A DNA stretch of 64,000 nt from Micromonospora peucetia (GCF_900091625.1 NZ_FMIC01000002.1:1984001-2048000), one strand, 5' to 3'; positions 43,519-52,339 are shown, counted from the first letter of the stretch. The notes: generated from the sequence alone by a model not told the origin. Numbers and translations: made by a program.

Positions 43519-44265
43519 ATGCTCGGCCAGATCGTCCCGGTGTACCAGTACTCCAAGCTGGAACTTCGCCGCATCTTCCGGGACGCCGGTTTCGTCATCT
43601 TCGGCATCGGCACTCCGGTACTGATGTACCTGATGTTCACCAACGTCGGCGGCAGGACCGACGGCTCCTCCGGCTGGGCGGTCACCGCGATGGTGGGCCT
43701 GGCCGCGTACGGTGCGCTGAGCGCCGGGCTGACCGCCGGCACGGCGGTCGCCGAGGACAAGGCGGTGGGCTGGCTCCGGCAGCTACGTATCACCCCGCTG
43801 ACCCCGGCCCAGGTGGTCGCCGGGCGGGCCGTGACCGGTTCACTGACGGTCCTGCCGACGATCGCGGTGGTGCTGCTCACCGGGGCGATCGTCAACGGCG
43901 TACGACTCGGGCTCGGCCAGTGGGTGGCACTGATCCTGCTGCTGTGGATCGGATCCCTGCCTTTCACCATGCTCGGCCTCGCCAACGGCTACGCCCTCTC
44001 CGCTCAGACCACCAACGTGGTCAACGTGATGACCAACCTGGTGCTCGCGTTCGTCGGCGGCCTGTGGTTCCCGGTCTCGGAGTTCCCCGACTGGCTGGCC
44101 GCCGTTGCCCGGTGGACTCCGGCGCACCGTTTCGGGGAGCTGGGCTGGGACACCGCGCGGGGTGTCGTACCGGGCCTCGACACGGTTCTGGTGCTGGTCG
44201 CCTGGCTGGCGCTGTTCAGCGGGTACGCCGGCTACGCGTACCGTCGGGCCAGCCGTCGCGCCTAG
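43519..44265 (+). CDS. ABC-2 type permease
   Basis: 248 residues with six membrane helices (about 22-42, 55-78, 105-128, 138-160, 168-188 and 222-240). It carries the ABC-2 loop AEDKAVGWLRQLRITPLTPAQVVAGR and the helix-end pattern GGLWFPVSEFPDWLAAVARWTPAHRFGEL. It forms a dimeric exporter with the upstream ATPase. ATG 43519 is taken as start; GTG 43516 directly before it is an alternative. Substrate unknown, with DesR/DesK-like control suggesting a lipid or membrane-active compound. Confidence 0.92.
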   Translation: MLGQIVPVYQYSKLELRRIFRDAGFVIFGIGTPVLMYLMFTNVGGRTDGSSGWAVTAMVGLAAYGALSAGLTAGTAVAEDKAVGWLRQLRITPLTPAQVVAGRAVTGSLTVLPTIAVVLLTGAIVNGVRLGLGQWVALILLLWIGSLPFTMLGLANGYALSAQTTNVVNVMTNLVLAFVGGLWFPVSEFPDWLAAVARWTPAHRFGELGWDTARGVVPGLDTVLVLVAWLALFSGYAGYAYRRASRRA

Positions 44266-44326
44266 CGGTGGGACCAGGGCTGTCGTCGGGCAGTGAGACC
44301 ACGACACGGGCAGGAGACGGCCGGAC

Positions 44327-45478
44327 ATGCGAAAGCCCCGATGGCCGACCACGAACGTCGACGCCGACCAACTGCCGGAGCTGACCGGGGGAAAGGCTTT
44401 CCTTCCGTGGCTGATGTTGACCGCCGGTGCCGTCGCTGACCTCGTACGGGGTGACGTGTCCCTGCCCTGGCTGGCCGGTGCCGGCCTGCTGACCTTCATC
44501 GCTCTCTACGTCGCGGTGACGTTCCGAGCGTTCGGCTCCCGTCGCCGTACGAACCCGACCACGCTGGGCCTGGTCGCCGCCCAGGCCGCCGTCACGTACT
44601 CGCTCGCCCTGGGGTACGGCGGCAGCTGGATCCAGCTGTTCATGCCGTTGGCGCTGGCGTGCGGTGTCGCACTCCGTGGTCAGCACCTAATCGTGGCGCT
44701 GATCGTCCTGGGCGGTTCGGCGGGCGTGATCTCCGGGGAACGGGACCACGACCCGCTGGCGGCGATGATCAACGGTTACGGGACCTTCATCTCCGGCGTG
44801 GTGACGGCCGCGATCCTCGGTCTCGCGGCGACGACGGCGGAACTCCGCCGGACCCGGGAGGAACTTGCCCGGTCCGCGGTGGATCAGGAACGCCTACGCT
44901 TCGCCCGCGACCTGCACGACCTGCTCGGACACAGCATGTCGGTCATTGTCGTGAAGGCCGAGGCGGTGCGACGACTGATGGAGCGAAACCCGGCGCAAGC
45001 AGCGGCCCAGGCGTCCGACATCGAGACCGTCGGCCGGCAGGCCCTGACCGAGATCCGGGAAGCCGTCTCAGGCTACCGCGAGAGCAACCTCGCCATCGAG
45101 CTGGACCGGGCCCGGTCGGCCCTGACCACTGCGGGGGTGACGCAGGATGTCCGGCTCTCCGGTCCACCACTCGATCCGGAGCCCGAGGCGGTGCTCAGTT
45201 GGGTGGTGCGGGAGGCGGCGACGAACATCATGCGGCACAGCAAGGCCACCCGTGTCGAGATCGTCATGGCACACACCAGGCAACAGATCCGACTGGAGAT
45301 CACGGACAACGGCACCGGTCCGCCCCCGTCCCGTCCGGCGGTCCGGCGTGATGCGACCGCCGGCACCGGGTTGAAGGGCTTGGCGGAACGCCTCGCCGAG
45401 GCGGGCGGATCATTGGTGACCCAGGCCGGACCACAGGGCGGTTTCCAGGTGATCGCCGAACTACCGAAGCCGATGTGA
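44327..45478 (+). CDS. DesK/NarX-type sensor histidine kinase
   Basis: 383 residues. Four or five membrane helices (about 25-165) form the sensor, with little outside the membrane. The HisKA_3 dimerisation helix follows, with phospho-acceptor His197 (RFARDLHDLLGHSMSVIVVKAEAV). An HATPase domain (about 275-380) has NIMRHSKA, EITDNGTG and GTGLKGLAERLAEAGG. It lies 61 bases after the permease gene. The membrane-embedded sensor and the exporter next door fit a system that senses membrane perturbation. Confidence 0.93.
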   Translation: MRKPRWPTTNVDADQLPELTGGKAFLPWLMLTAGAVADLVRGDVSLPWLAGAGLLTFIALYVAVTFRAFGSRRRTNPTTLGLVAAQAAVTYSLALGYGGSWIQLFMPLALACGVALRGQHLIVALIVLGGSAGVISGERDHDPLAAMINGYGTFISGVVTAAILGLAATTAELRRTREELARSAVDQERLRFARDLHDLLGHSMSVIVVKAEAVRRLMERNPAQAAAQASDIETVGRQALTEIREAVSGYRESNLAIELDRARSALTTAGVTQDVRLSGPPLDPEPEAVLSWVVREAATNIMRHSKATRVEIVMAHTRQQIRLEITDNGTGPPPSRPAVRRDATAGTGLKGLAERLAEAGGSLVTQAGPQGGFQVIAELPKPM

Positions 45479-45518
45479 CCTCGAAGCCGCAGCCGGCACG
45501 CGGGGACCGACTGATGTG

Positions 45519-46421
45519 TCAGCTCGCGAGGCCGCCGGGCTGGTCGCCCTTCACGACGGGGGCCCGGACCAGGTTTCCCCACTCGGTCCACGAGCCGTCG
45601 TAGTTGCGCACCTGTGGGTAGCCCAGCAGGTGCCGCAGCACGAACCAGGTGTGACTCGACCGCTCGCCGATCCGGCAGTAGGCCACGATGTCGTCGTCCG
45701 GGCTGAGCCCGAGCTGGTCGGCGTAGATGGCGCGCAGCTCGTCCGCCGACTTGAACGTACCGTCGTCGTTGGCGGCGGACTTCCACGGCTTGCTGACCGC
45801 GCCCGGGATGTGCCCGCCGCGCAGCGCGCCCTCCTGCGGGTAGTCCGGCATGTGCAGCATCTCGCCGGTGTACTCGCCCGGCGACCGGACGTCGACCAGC
45901 GGGCGGCCCGCCGCCACGTGCGCCATCACCTGCTCGCGGTACGCGCGCACCGGCGCGTCGTTGCGCTGCGGCACCGGGTAGTCGGCGCGGGGCCGGGTGG
46001 CCTTGTCCCGGGTCAGCTCGCGGCCCTCGGCGACCCACTTCTGCCGGCCGCCGTCGAGCAGCCGCACGTCCGGGTGGCCGAAGAGGGAGAACACCCACAG
46101 GGCGTACGCGGCCCACCAGTTGAAGTTGTCGCCGTAGAAGACGACCGTGTCGCCCCGGCCGATACCCTTGGCGGCGCACAGCTCGGCGAAGCTGCGGGCG
46201 TCGAGATAGTCCCGGGTCACCTGGTCGTTCAGCTCGGTGTGCCAGTCCACCTTCACGGCGCCCGGGATGTGGCCGGTGTCGTAGAGCAGCACGTCCTCGT
46301 CGCACTCGACCACGACGAGACCTGCGTCGCCCAGGTGCTCGGCCAGCCATTCGGTGGTGACCAGCCGCTGCGGGTCCGCGTACGACTGGAGTCGGGGATC
46401 AGGATCGCTCGGCACAGACAT
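45519..46421 (-). CDS. Thiosulfate/3-mercaptopyruvate sulfurtransferase (two-rhodanese)
   Basis: 300 residues with two rhodanese domains. The first (about 20-140) is inactive in form; the second (about 160-295) carries Cys249 in [14 protein letters not shown], a thiosulfate-type active loop. The CysA/SseA family moves a sulfane sulfur to cyanide or protein thiols. ATG 46421 lies 7 bases after TACCTT, suggesting a leaderless message; GGGGATC in between is a weak ribosome-site alternative. It is convergent with the kinase gene and divergent from the next sigma factor. Confidence 0.92.
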   Translation of the reverse strand: MSVPSDPDPRLQSYADPQRLVTTEWLAEHLGDAGLVVVECDEDVLLYDTGHIPGAVKVDWHTELNDQVTRDYLDARSFAELCAAKGIGRGDTVVFYGDNFNWWAAYALWVFSLFGHPDVRLLDGGRQKWVAEGRELTRDKATRPRADYPVPQRNDAPVRAYREQVMAHVAAGRPLVDVRSPGEYTGEMLHMPDYPQEGALRGGHIPGAVSKPWKSAANDDGTFKSADELRAIYADQLGLSPDDDIVAYCRIGERSSHTWFVLRHLLGYPQVRNYDGSWTEWGNLVRAPVVKGDQPGGLAS

Positions 46422-46428
46422 GATCCCC

Positions 46429-46434
46429 AAGGTA
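46429..46434 (-). promoter_or_regulatory. -10 box of a probable leaderless gene
   Basis: TACCTT on the minus strand ends 7 bases before the sulfurtransferase ATG at 46421, the same geometry as at 25397, 42538 and 54775. Confidence 0.45.
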
Positions 46435-46534
46435 CGCCCGATCGCGGGCCCGCGGCCGGTCATCGGAAATCGGTGCAGCGGATGTGACGCGTCGCGCGTG
46501 ACAGTGGCGAAACCACCGACCACCGAGGATCGCC

Positions 46535-47062
46535 ATGACCGTACGGCACCGAACCGGGCCGCCCCGGGCCGCCGCGTCACCAGTGGACTTCACCGACTTC
46601 TACCAGGCGCACTTCCACCGGCTGGCGGTGCAGCTCTACGCGTATCTGGGGGACCACGCCGAGGCACAGGACCTGACCCAGGAGGCGTTCTGCCGGGTGC
46701 TGGAGCGCTGGGACCGGATCAGCGCGTACGACGACCCCTCCGCGTGGGTCCGTCGGGTCGCCTGGAACCTGGCCACCAGCCGCCTGCGCCGGGTCCGCAC
46801 CGCCGTGCGGCACCTGGCCCGTCAGCGGGAGGAACACATACCCGGCCCGGAACCGGACCGGGTGGCGCTGAGCCGGGCCCTGGCTTCCCTGCCCGCGAGT
46901 CAGCGCCGGGCCATCGTGCTGCGTCACCTGGCGCACCTGAGCGTCGCGGAGATCGCCGATCAGATGGACGCCCCCGAGGGCACCGTCCGCTCCTGGCTGT
47001 CCCGGGGCCGGGCGGCGCTGGCCATCTCCTTCACCGAACGGCAGGAGGCCCACGATGCGTGA
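46535..47062 (+). CDS. SigE-family RNA polymerase sigma factor (ECF type), second copy
   Basis: 175 residues. Region 2 ([41 protein letters not shown]) and region 4 ([51 protein letters not shown]) are complete. GAGGA lies 6 bases before ATG 46535. It overlaps the next gene by 8 bases. The pair has the same design as the cassette at 40004-41727, so the two probably arose by duplication or serve parallel envelope responses. Confidence 0.92.
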   Translation: MTVRHRTGPPRAAASPVDFTDFYQAHFHRLAVQLYAYLGDHAEAQDLTQEAFCRVLERWDRISAYDDPSAWVRRVAWNLATSRLRRVRTAVRHLARQREEHIPGPEPDRVALSRALASLPASQRRAIVLRHLAHLSVAEIADQMDAPEGTVRSWLSRGRAALAISFTERQEAHDA

Positions 47063-48302
47063 GACCGCCGTGGACGAGATGTTCGCCGAGTTCGAGGCCG
47101 ACGCCCTGACCAGCTTCCGGCCACCGGGCGTACCAGCGGCGCAACGCCGGGTACGCGACCGCCGGCGACGTCGCCGGCGGCTGTTGGCGGGCGTGGGCGC
47201 GCTTCTCCTGGCCGGACCGGCCGGAGCGTTCGTCGCCGCCGGCCGGGACGCGGATCCCGGCCCGCTGATCCCGACGCCCGCCCCCTCCGTGTCGCCGACA
47301 CCCACCGGGCAGCTCCCGGAACGGAGGGTCATTTTGCCCGGCGCGCCCGGCGAGCTGACCAAACTGCGATTCGTCGACGCCCGGCACGGCTGGGTGCTCT
47401 TCGACACCTGCGATCCGGGCGATCCGGACGCGACCGGTTGCCGGCGGACTGTCGGGCGGACCACCGACGGCGGGGCGACCTGGCAGCCGACGGCCAGGCT
47501 CGCCGACACGGAGGGACTGGCGTCCCTGTTGCCGGTCGACGACCGGACGCTCACGGTGATGGTCGGCGGTGGGTACATCGTCACCACGGACGGGGGCGCG
47601 GCCTGGTCCCACCACCCGTTCAGCGCCCCGCCGCCGAGCACCGCCACCCGCAGCGGGTTCCTCGTCCGTTGCCCGGGCGGACCCGGGCTGGGCGACGACG
47701 CGACGGGCAGGAAATGTCGCCTGGCGCGGGTCGGCTCCGGTCCCGTCCAGTCGCAACCCCCGGTGACCCTCACCCGGGAGAACACCGACCAAAGGCTCGT
47801 CGAGGGCGGCGACGGGCGGCTCTGGCTGACCGTACGCGACAGGGACCGGCTCACCGTCCTGGTCAGCACCGACGAGGCGGCGACCTGGCGGAAGCTGCCG
47901 GCCGTGACGGGGGCCGGACGGCTCCTGGTCTCCCCGGACGGTGCCGACGCCTGGCTGGTGAGCGTTCAGGAGGACGGATTCGACGTGAAAGCGACAAAGC
48001 AGGTGTGGCGGCTGGTCGGGAGCAGGTGGGAGCAGCGACCGGGCCTGCCCGACAGCACCAGTGACGTCGCCGCCGCGAACGGAGGGGTCCTCGCCGTCAC
48101 CGGTGCCTACGGCAGCGCCGGCTTCTGGGCCGGCGGACGCTACGTCGACGTGCCCGAGTTGAGCGCCGCGCTGCGGTATGGCACCGACGAGAGCCCTTCG
48201 GTCGAGGTGCTGCGGGACGACACCGTCGTCGTGAGCACCGGAGCCGCCCAGATCACCGGCGTCGGTTCCGGCGTCGCACGCACGTGGACCCGGATCTCCT
48301 GA
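47055..48302 (+). CDS. Membrane-anchored BNR/propeller-like protein, probable sigma partner
   Basis: 415 residues. A short cytoplasmic head (1 to about 40, VDEMFAEFEADALTSFRPPGVPAAQRRVRDRRRRRRR) precedes a membrane helix (about 42-62) and a Pro/Thr linker. The outer domain has sialidase-like Asp-box blocks: TTDGGATW, TTDGGAAW and STDEAATW. Four cysteines (DTCD, TGCRR, VRCPG, RKCRL) may form disulfides. The start lies 8 bases inside the sigma gene. Control of the sigma factor is inferred from coupling and topology. Confidence 0.75.
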   Translation: MRETAVDEMFAEFEADALTSFRPPGVPAAQRRVRDRRRRRRRLLAGVGALLLAGPAGAFVAAGRDADPGPLIPTPAPSVSPTPTGQLPERRVILPGAPGELTKLRFVDARHGWVLFDTCDPGDPDATGCRRTVGRTTDGGATWQPTARLADTEGLASLLPVDDRTLTVMVGGGYIVTTDGGAAWSHHPFSAPPPSTATRSGFLVRCPGGPGLGDDATGRKCRLARVGSGPVQSQPPVTLTRENTDQRLVEGGDGRLWLTVRDRDRLTVLVSTDEAATWRKLPAVTGAGRLLVSPDGADAWLVSVQEDGFDVKATKQVWRLVGSRWEQRPGLPDSTSDVAAANGGVLAVTGAYGSAGFWAGGRYVDVPELSAALRYGTDESPSVEVLRDDTVVVSTGAAQITGVGSGVARTWTRIS

Positions 48303-48353
48303 CGACGCACCACGAAGAAGCCGGGGGGACAGCATGGGCCAGGCTGCCGGTAC

Positions 48354-48400
48354 CGTCGACGGGCCCGACCGATGCCGTCGGGTTCGTCGACGGGCCCGTC
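48354..48400. terminator. Repeat-containing hairpin region between convergent genes
   Basis: CGTCGACGGGCCCG occurs twice (48354-48367 and 48385-48398), and CCCGAC/GTCGGG can pair between them. GACGGGCCCGTC (48389-48400) is itself a palindrome. The region separates the ends of the propeller gene (rightward) and the mini-HutI gene (leftward), so termination is the likely use. Confidence 0.4.
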
Positions 48401-48455
48401 GGCGGCGCGGGCATGCTCGACGGCGGGTTCGCCCGGCGTCGCAGGCAGGCGCGGG

Positions 48456-48902
48456 TCAGGCGCGGCGGTGGGCGATCCGCCCGGCGACCACGGTCACCAG
48501 GCAGGTGCCGTCGGCGTCGTGGACGGCCAAATCCGCGCGCCCACCGGCAACCAGCGTCGGCGGTACCGCGGCGGGCAGCACCAGCAGGTCGTTGCGCTCC
48601 ACGGCCGCCCGCAGCGCCGGATCGGTCAGGTGGCCGGCCAGCACGGCGGTCACCCCGAGGCGCAGCAGCGCGTACACCCGCTCGCGCGGCGTGTCGGCGG
48701 CCGGCAGCGGACCGTCGTGCACCAGCCCCGGCCCGAGCGTGCCCGGCCAGCGGCGGGACCGGGCCCCGGCGTACGTCCCGGTCAGTTCGGCCAGCGGACC
48801 GACCGCGACGATCCGGTCGGCCCGGACCACGACGGCGGTCCCGGCGGTGGCCGGGGCGTCGGGCGCGGTCCGCAGCAGCGGCGCGGTGTGCAGGGTGAGC
48901 AC
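48456..48902 (-). CDS. Small protein resembling the composite domain of imidazolonepropionase-type amidohydrolases
   Basis: 148 residues. The start (LLRTAPDAPATAGTAVVVRADRIVAVGPLAEL) and end (GGRADLAVHDADGTCLVTVVAGRIAHRRA) match the two beta-sandwich segments that flank the catalytic barrel in HutI-like amidohydrolases. The barrel with its metal-binding His residues is missing; only LGPGLVHDGPLP and a short helical middle remain. It is therefore probably not an amidohydrolase. It starts 3 bases after the SGNH hydrolase stop and is likely co-translated with it. Confidence 0.65.
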   Translation of the reverse strand: MLTLHTAPLLRTAPDAPATAGTAVVVRADRIVAVGPLAELTGTYAGARSRRWPGTLGPGLVHDGPLPAADTPRERVYALLRLGVTAVLAGHLTDPALRAAVERNDLLVLPAAVPPTLVAGGRADLAVHDADGTCLVTVVAGRIAHRRA

Positions 48903-48905
48903 GGC

Positions 48906-49673
48906 TCAGTCGGTGATCGGGCCGAGGGACGGGCGCTTGGCGGTGACCGTGTCGCCGGAGGACCGGCCGGTGAGCCGGCGCTTGATCCACGGTGCCAGGT
49001 GCCGCCCGGCCCAGTGCAGGTCGGCGGCACGGGCAGCCAGCCAGGGCGTCGGCGCGGGGTGTTCCGGCACCATCAGCCACTCCTCGTCGCAGCCGACGCC
49101 CAGCGCGTTGAGCACCTGCGCCGCGACCCGCCGGTGCCCGGCTTCGGAGAGGTGCAGCCGGTCGGTGCTCCAGAGCATCGGGTTGAGGTACGTGTCGTCG
49201 GCGTACAGGTCGACGAGCGTTGCGCCGTGCCGCTCGGCGGTCTCGCCGACGGCCCGGTTGAGCAGTTGCGCCCGGGGGGCGACGAGCCGTTGACCGGGCA
49301 GCCGGGCCATCACGTCGGCAAACCGGAAGAGGATCACGTCGGCACCGCCGGAACGCAGCTTCCGCACCACGTCGTCGAAGCGGGTAACCAGCGCGTCCGG
49401 GTCGAAACTGCGGCGGAGCATGTCGTTGCCGCCGGCGGCGAAGCTGATCAGGTCGGGCTTCATTGCGAGTGCGGCGGGCACCTGCTCGGCCACCACACCC
49501 GGGAAGAGTCGGCCCCGGATTGCCAGGTTCGCATACCGGAAGTCGGGGCCGGCGTCGACCGCCAGCCGGGTGGCCACCAAATCCGCCCAACCCCGGTAGC
49601 TGCCGTCCGGGTACGCGTCGTCCATGCCCTCGGTGAAGCTGTCCCCCACCGCCACGAAACTGCGCCAGCGCAC
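48906..49673 (-). CDS. SGNH/GDSL-type hydrolase
   Basis: 255 residues. Block I is FVAVGDSFTEG (catalytic Ser), block II has Gly in AIRGRLF, block III is FAAGGNDMLR, and block V is STDRLHLSEAGHRRVA (Asp and His). The family hydrolyses esters of lipids or acetylated sugars. No signal peptide is visible, so it is probably intracellular. The GTG start at 49673 follows GGAGGG by 8 bases; longer frames upstream run through a repeat element. It leads a two-gene unit with the mini-HutI gene. Confidence 0.92.
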   Translation of the reverse strand: MRWRSFVAVGDSFTEGMDDAYPDGSYRGWADLVATRLAVDAGPDFRYANLAIRGRLFPGVVAEQVPAALAMKPDLISFAAGGNDMLRRSFDPDALVTRFDDVVRKLRSGGADVILFRFADVMARLPGQRLVAPRAQLLNRAVGETAERHGATLVDLYADDTYLNPMLWSTDRLHLSEAGHRRVAAQVLNALGVGCDEEWLMVPEHPAPTPWLAARAADLHWAGRHLAPWIKRRLTGRSSGDTVTAKRPSLGPITD

Positions 49674-49699
49674 CTGATCATCCCTCCGCCATACGGTGA

Positions 49700-49751
49700 G
49701 GAAGGGCACCTTGCCAACGCTTCCGATAGAGGAAGGGTCCCTTCCCAACGC
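49700..49751. repeat. Two-unit palindromic repeat (GGAAGGG...CCAACGC family)
   Basis: Two 21-base units (49700-49720 and 49731-49751) agree at 18 positions; each begins GGAAGGG and ends CCAACGC. GGAAGGG of the first pairs with CCCTTCC of the second. The joining sequence CCGATAGAGGAAGG nearly repeats GCGGTAGAGGAAGG at 54743-54756. It lies between the SGNH hydrolase start and the end of the MFS gene. Confidence 0.7.
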
Positions 49752-49812
49752 GGGACAGTCTTCCACCAGAGAGTCCGTCGTCGGGGCCCGTGCACGGGCA
49801 ACGTGGCGGAGG

Positions 49813-51132
49813 TCATCGACCCGGATCAGGAGTCGGGCCCGGTCCGGCCCGACGAGCGGCGGTACGACCCCCACGCTGCCGCCGACCGCTCCCGCCTCGG
49901 AGGCGGACGACGAGCAGCGCCAGGGTGGCACCGGACAGCGCCGCCGCGGCCAGGAACGTGCCACGTGTCGAGGTGGCCGCCTGGACCGAACCGAGCAGCA
50001 GCGGCGAGACGAACAGGCCAGCGAAGGTGGCGCTGGCCAGCAGGGCGGTGGCCTGGCCTCGTCGGGCGGGTGGGGCGTGTTCGGCCACCATGACGGTCAG
50101 TGCCGGCACGGCCAGTCCCATGCCGATCCCGAACACGGCTGGTGCGACCAACATCAGCACCGGCGCACCGGTCAGCCCGAGGGTGATCAGCGCGGCCGTG
50201 AAAACGGCGAGGGTGACCGCGAGCAGCCGCAACTGGCCCAGGCGGGCCCGGATCCGCGGGTAGCCCAGGCCAACAATGCTCATGACCAGCGACGGGGTAC
50301 CCGTGAAGACCGCCACGACGGCCGTCTCGGTGATGCCGACCTCGGCCAGCCGCAGCGGGAGGAACACCAGCACCCCGTACAACAGCAGGCTGGTCACCGC
50401 CTGGAGGCCGTAGATCCCGACGAGCGCGGGGTGGCCGCGGAGCAGATTCCACAGCGACCCCGACCGGCCCGGGCGGCCGGCCGACACGTCGCCGGAGGCG
50501 TTGGCGGCCCGGCGGCCGGGAAGTGCCCACAGCGTGACCAGGCCGAGCGGCACCCCGAGCAGGTAGACGCCGAACGGCGCGTGCCAGGAGATCCCGCCCA
50601 GCACCCCGCCCAGCAGCGGGAACAGGACTCCGCCCAGGCTGATCGCGGTGGACCGCCAGCCCATCGTCCGGTCCCGGGCCGCCCCCTCGTGGAGGTCGAG
50701 CAGCCCGAGCGTGGTCCCCGCGAAGACCAGCGCCGCACCGACGCCGAACAGCAGGCGGGTGGCGATCAGCAACGGATAGCTGTCGGTGGCCAGACCCGCG
50801 CCGCCGGCGAGGCCGTACAGGATCAGCCCGAGGGCCAGCGGGGTACGCACGCCCCACCGGTCGATGGCGCGGCCGACCAGCGGGCCGGCGAGAGCGAGGG
50901 AGAGTCCGTGCGCGGTCAGGACGAGCCCGGCGGCGGTGCCGCTGATTCGGAGCTCGGTGCGGATCAGTTCGACCACCGGGGTCAGCACCGCGCCCGCGAG
51001 CACGGTCAGCAGGGAGCCGGCGAGCAGGACGGCCAGCGCCGTCCGGCGGCCGGCGACCGGGGCGGTGGTGGGCGCCGCGACGCCGGTCACGAGCGGGCCG
51101 CCGGCCAGGTGAGCGGTCCGTGTCGGCTCCAT
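49813..51132 (-). CDS. MFS exporter (drug:H+ antiporter type)
   Basis: 439 residues with 12 membrane segments starting at about residue 35. Motif A appears as GPLVGRAIDRWGVRTPLALG between helices 2 and 3, and LIATRLLFGVGAALVFAGTTLGL fits motif B. The C-terminus is a basic Gly/Arg-rich tail. ATG 51132 is chosen because a MerR-type promoter ends 6 bases before it. The in-frame TTG at 51153 lies inside that promoter. Substrate unknown. Confidence 0.9.
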   Translation of the reverse strand: MEPTRTAHLAGGPLVTGVAAPTTAPVAGRRTALAVLLAGSLLTVLAGAVLTPVVELIRTELRISGTAAGLVLTAHGLSLALAGPLVGRAIDRWGVRTPLALGLILYGLAGGAGLATDSYPLLIATRLLFGVGAALVFAGTTLGLLDLHEGAARDRTMGWRSTAISLGGVLFPLLGGVLGGISWHAPFGVYLLGVPLGLVTLWALPGRRAANASGDVSAGRPGRSGSLWNLLRGHPALVGIYGLQAVTSLLLYGVLVFLPLRLAEVGITETAVVAVFTGTPSLVMSIVGLGYPRIRARLGQLRLLAVTLAVFTAALITLGLTGAPVLMLVAPAVFGIGMGLAVPALTVMVAEHAPPARRGQATALLASATFAGLFVSPLLLGSVQAATSTRGTFLAAAALSGATLALLVVRLRGGSGRRQRGGRTAARRAGPGPTPDPGR

Positions 51133-51464
51133 GACGTGAGTCTTCAACCTCAACCACAGTCGAAGTCAAGCTGCCAAGCGGCACCGCCGAGAACCGCGGA
51201 GGTGGCGATGGCCCACTGGGTGCCCAGCCGACGGGATTTACCAGGCAGGAGCGTTGTCGGCCATCCGTCGGGCCGTCCCATTTGCGGAACTGCCGGCTGA
51301 TCGGCCGGGTCCGGTCAGCTGGATGGCGGTGCTACGGATGCGCCGCGGCCTCCGGTGTGCGAGCCTCGTCCGAACCATTTTTCACGGGGTCGTGTCACTT
51401 GTTAACCGCCGGGTGTACCCAGCACAGCAGACGGTGACGCCGCCCAGTTCCGGGGAGAAACACT
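51133..51464. other. Divergent intergenic region between MFS exporter and roadblock genes
   Basis: About 330 bases. The left end holds the MFS promoter (51139-51169). The right part (about 51370-51415) is A/T-richer, with TTTTTCACG and CTTGTTAACC, and may carry the promoter for the roadblock pair, but no clear -10 is seen. No gene is supported here. Confidence 0.55.
51139..51169 (-). promoter_or_regulatory. MerR-type promoter of the MFS exporter
   Basis: On the minus strand TTGACT and AAGACT are separated by 19 bp, the long spacer typical of MerR-activated promoters. The spacer holds an imperfect inverted repeat (ACTTCGAC/GTTGAGGT). ATG 51132 lies 6 bases after the -10. The sequence aligns at 20 of 31 positions with the promoter at 60146-60176. 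Confidence 0.6.
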
Positions 51465-51836
51465 GTGCCGAACCTTGACGTCGCACTGAAGAGTGCAATG
51501 AGCATCGACGGCGCGATCGGCGCCGCACTTGTCGACTACAACAGCGGCATGACGCTCGGCGTGGCCGGAGGCACCGGGGAGATCGACCTGACCGTCGCCG
51601 CCGCCGGCAACACCGACGTCGTCCGCGCCAAGCTGCGCACCATCGAGATGCTCAACCTGAACGACGAGATCGAGGACATCCTCATCACGCTCGGCAGCCA
51701 GTACCACCTGATCCGTCCGTTGACGAGCCGCACCGGCAAGGGGCTCTTCTTCTACCTGATGGTGAGCAAGAGCGGCGCCAACCTGGCGATGGCGCGTCAC
51801 CAGCTGCGCACCATCGAGAAGAGCCTGGAGCTGTGA
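51465..51836 (+). CDS. Roadblock/LC7-like protein 1
   Basis: 123 residues, one compact alpha/beta domain. The pattern IDGAIGAALVDYNSGMTLGVAG, EIDLTVAAAGNTDVVRAKLRTIEML and IEDILITLGSQYHLIRPL is that of roadblock/LC7 proteins, which bind small Ras-like GTPases. In actinobacteria such proteins usually sit in four- or five-gene conservons with a sensor kinase and a GTPase. Here only a second roadblock gene follows, overlapping by GTGA. The GTG start follows GGGGAG by 8 bases. Confidence 0.8.
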   Translation: MPNLDVALKSAMSIDGAIGAALVDYNSGMTLGVAGGTGEIDLTVAAAGNTDVVRAKLRTIEMLNLNDEIEDILITLGSQYHLIRPLTSRTGKGLFFYLMVSKSGANLAMARHQLRTIEKSLEL

Positions 51837-52339
51837 GCGGGATCGGCGGCACCGAACCCCCCCTTCCCCGCCGCGCCGCCCGCGACACGGACACCCTGCC
51901 GCCACCGCGCCGATTGCCTCCGTCGCTGGCCGGGAACACGGCACTGCCGTACCCGGCGATCGGGCAGGAACTGGCGGAGCTGCGCCTGCACATCCCCGGG
52001 GTGCACGGCTGCGTCCTCGGCGGCGTGGACGGCCTGCTCATCACCCACAACCTGCAGACCGAGGTCGACCCGCACGACCTGGCGGCCCTCGCCGCCACCA
52101 CGTACGGGCTGGGTCGGCAGGTCGGGCTCCGGCTGGGGCAGGGCGACTTCCAGCAGTCCACGGTCCGCAACGCCGACGGCTACCTGAGCGTCTACGCGGT
52201 CAGCCCGCAGGCGCTGCTCGCCGTGGTCGGCGAGGACAGCATCAACGTGGCCCGGCTGCACCTGCACGCCCCGGGGGTGGCCACACGGCTCGCCGGCCTG
52301 CTGGACGAATCCGCGCACGCCACCGGCCACAGGTCCTGA
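51833..52339 (+). CDS. Roadblock/LC7-like protein 2
   Basis: 168 residues. A Pro/Arg-rich N-terminal arm (1 to about 40) precedes a roadblock domain (about 42-160: [69 protein letters not shown]). The domain should pair with itself or with the protein from the overlapping upstream gene. No GTPase, kinase or DUF742 gene is adjacent, so the partner must be elsewhere. Role unknown, probably a polarity or signalling switch by family analogy. Confidence 0.8.
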   Translation: MSGIGGTEPPLPRRAARDTDTLPPPRRLPPSLAGNTALPYPAIGQELAELRLHIPGVHGCVLGGVDGLLITHNLQTEVDPHDLAALAATTYGLGRQVGLRLGQGDFQQSTVRNADGYLSVYAVSPQALLAVVGEDSINVARLHLHAPGVATRLAGLLDESAHATGHRS

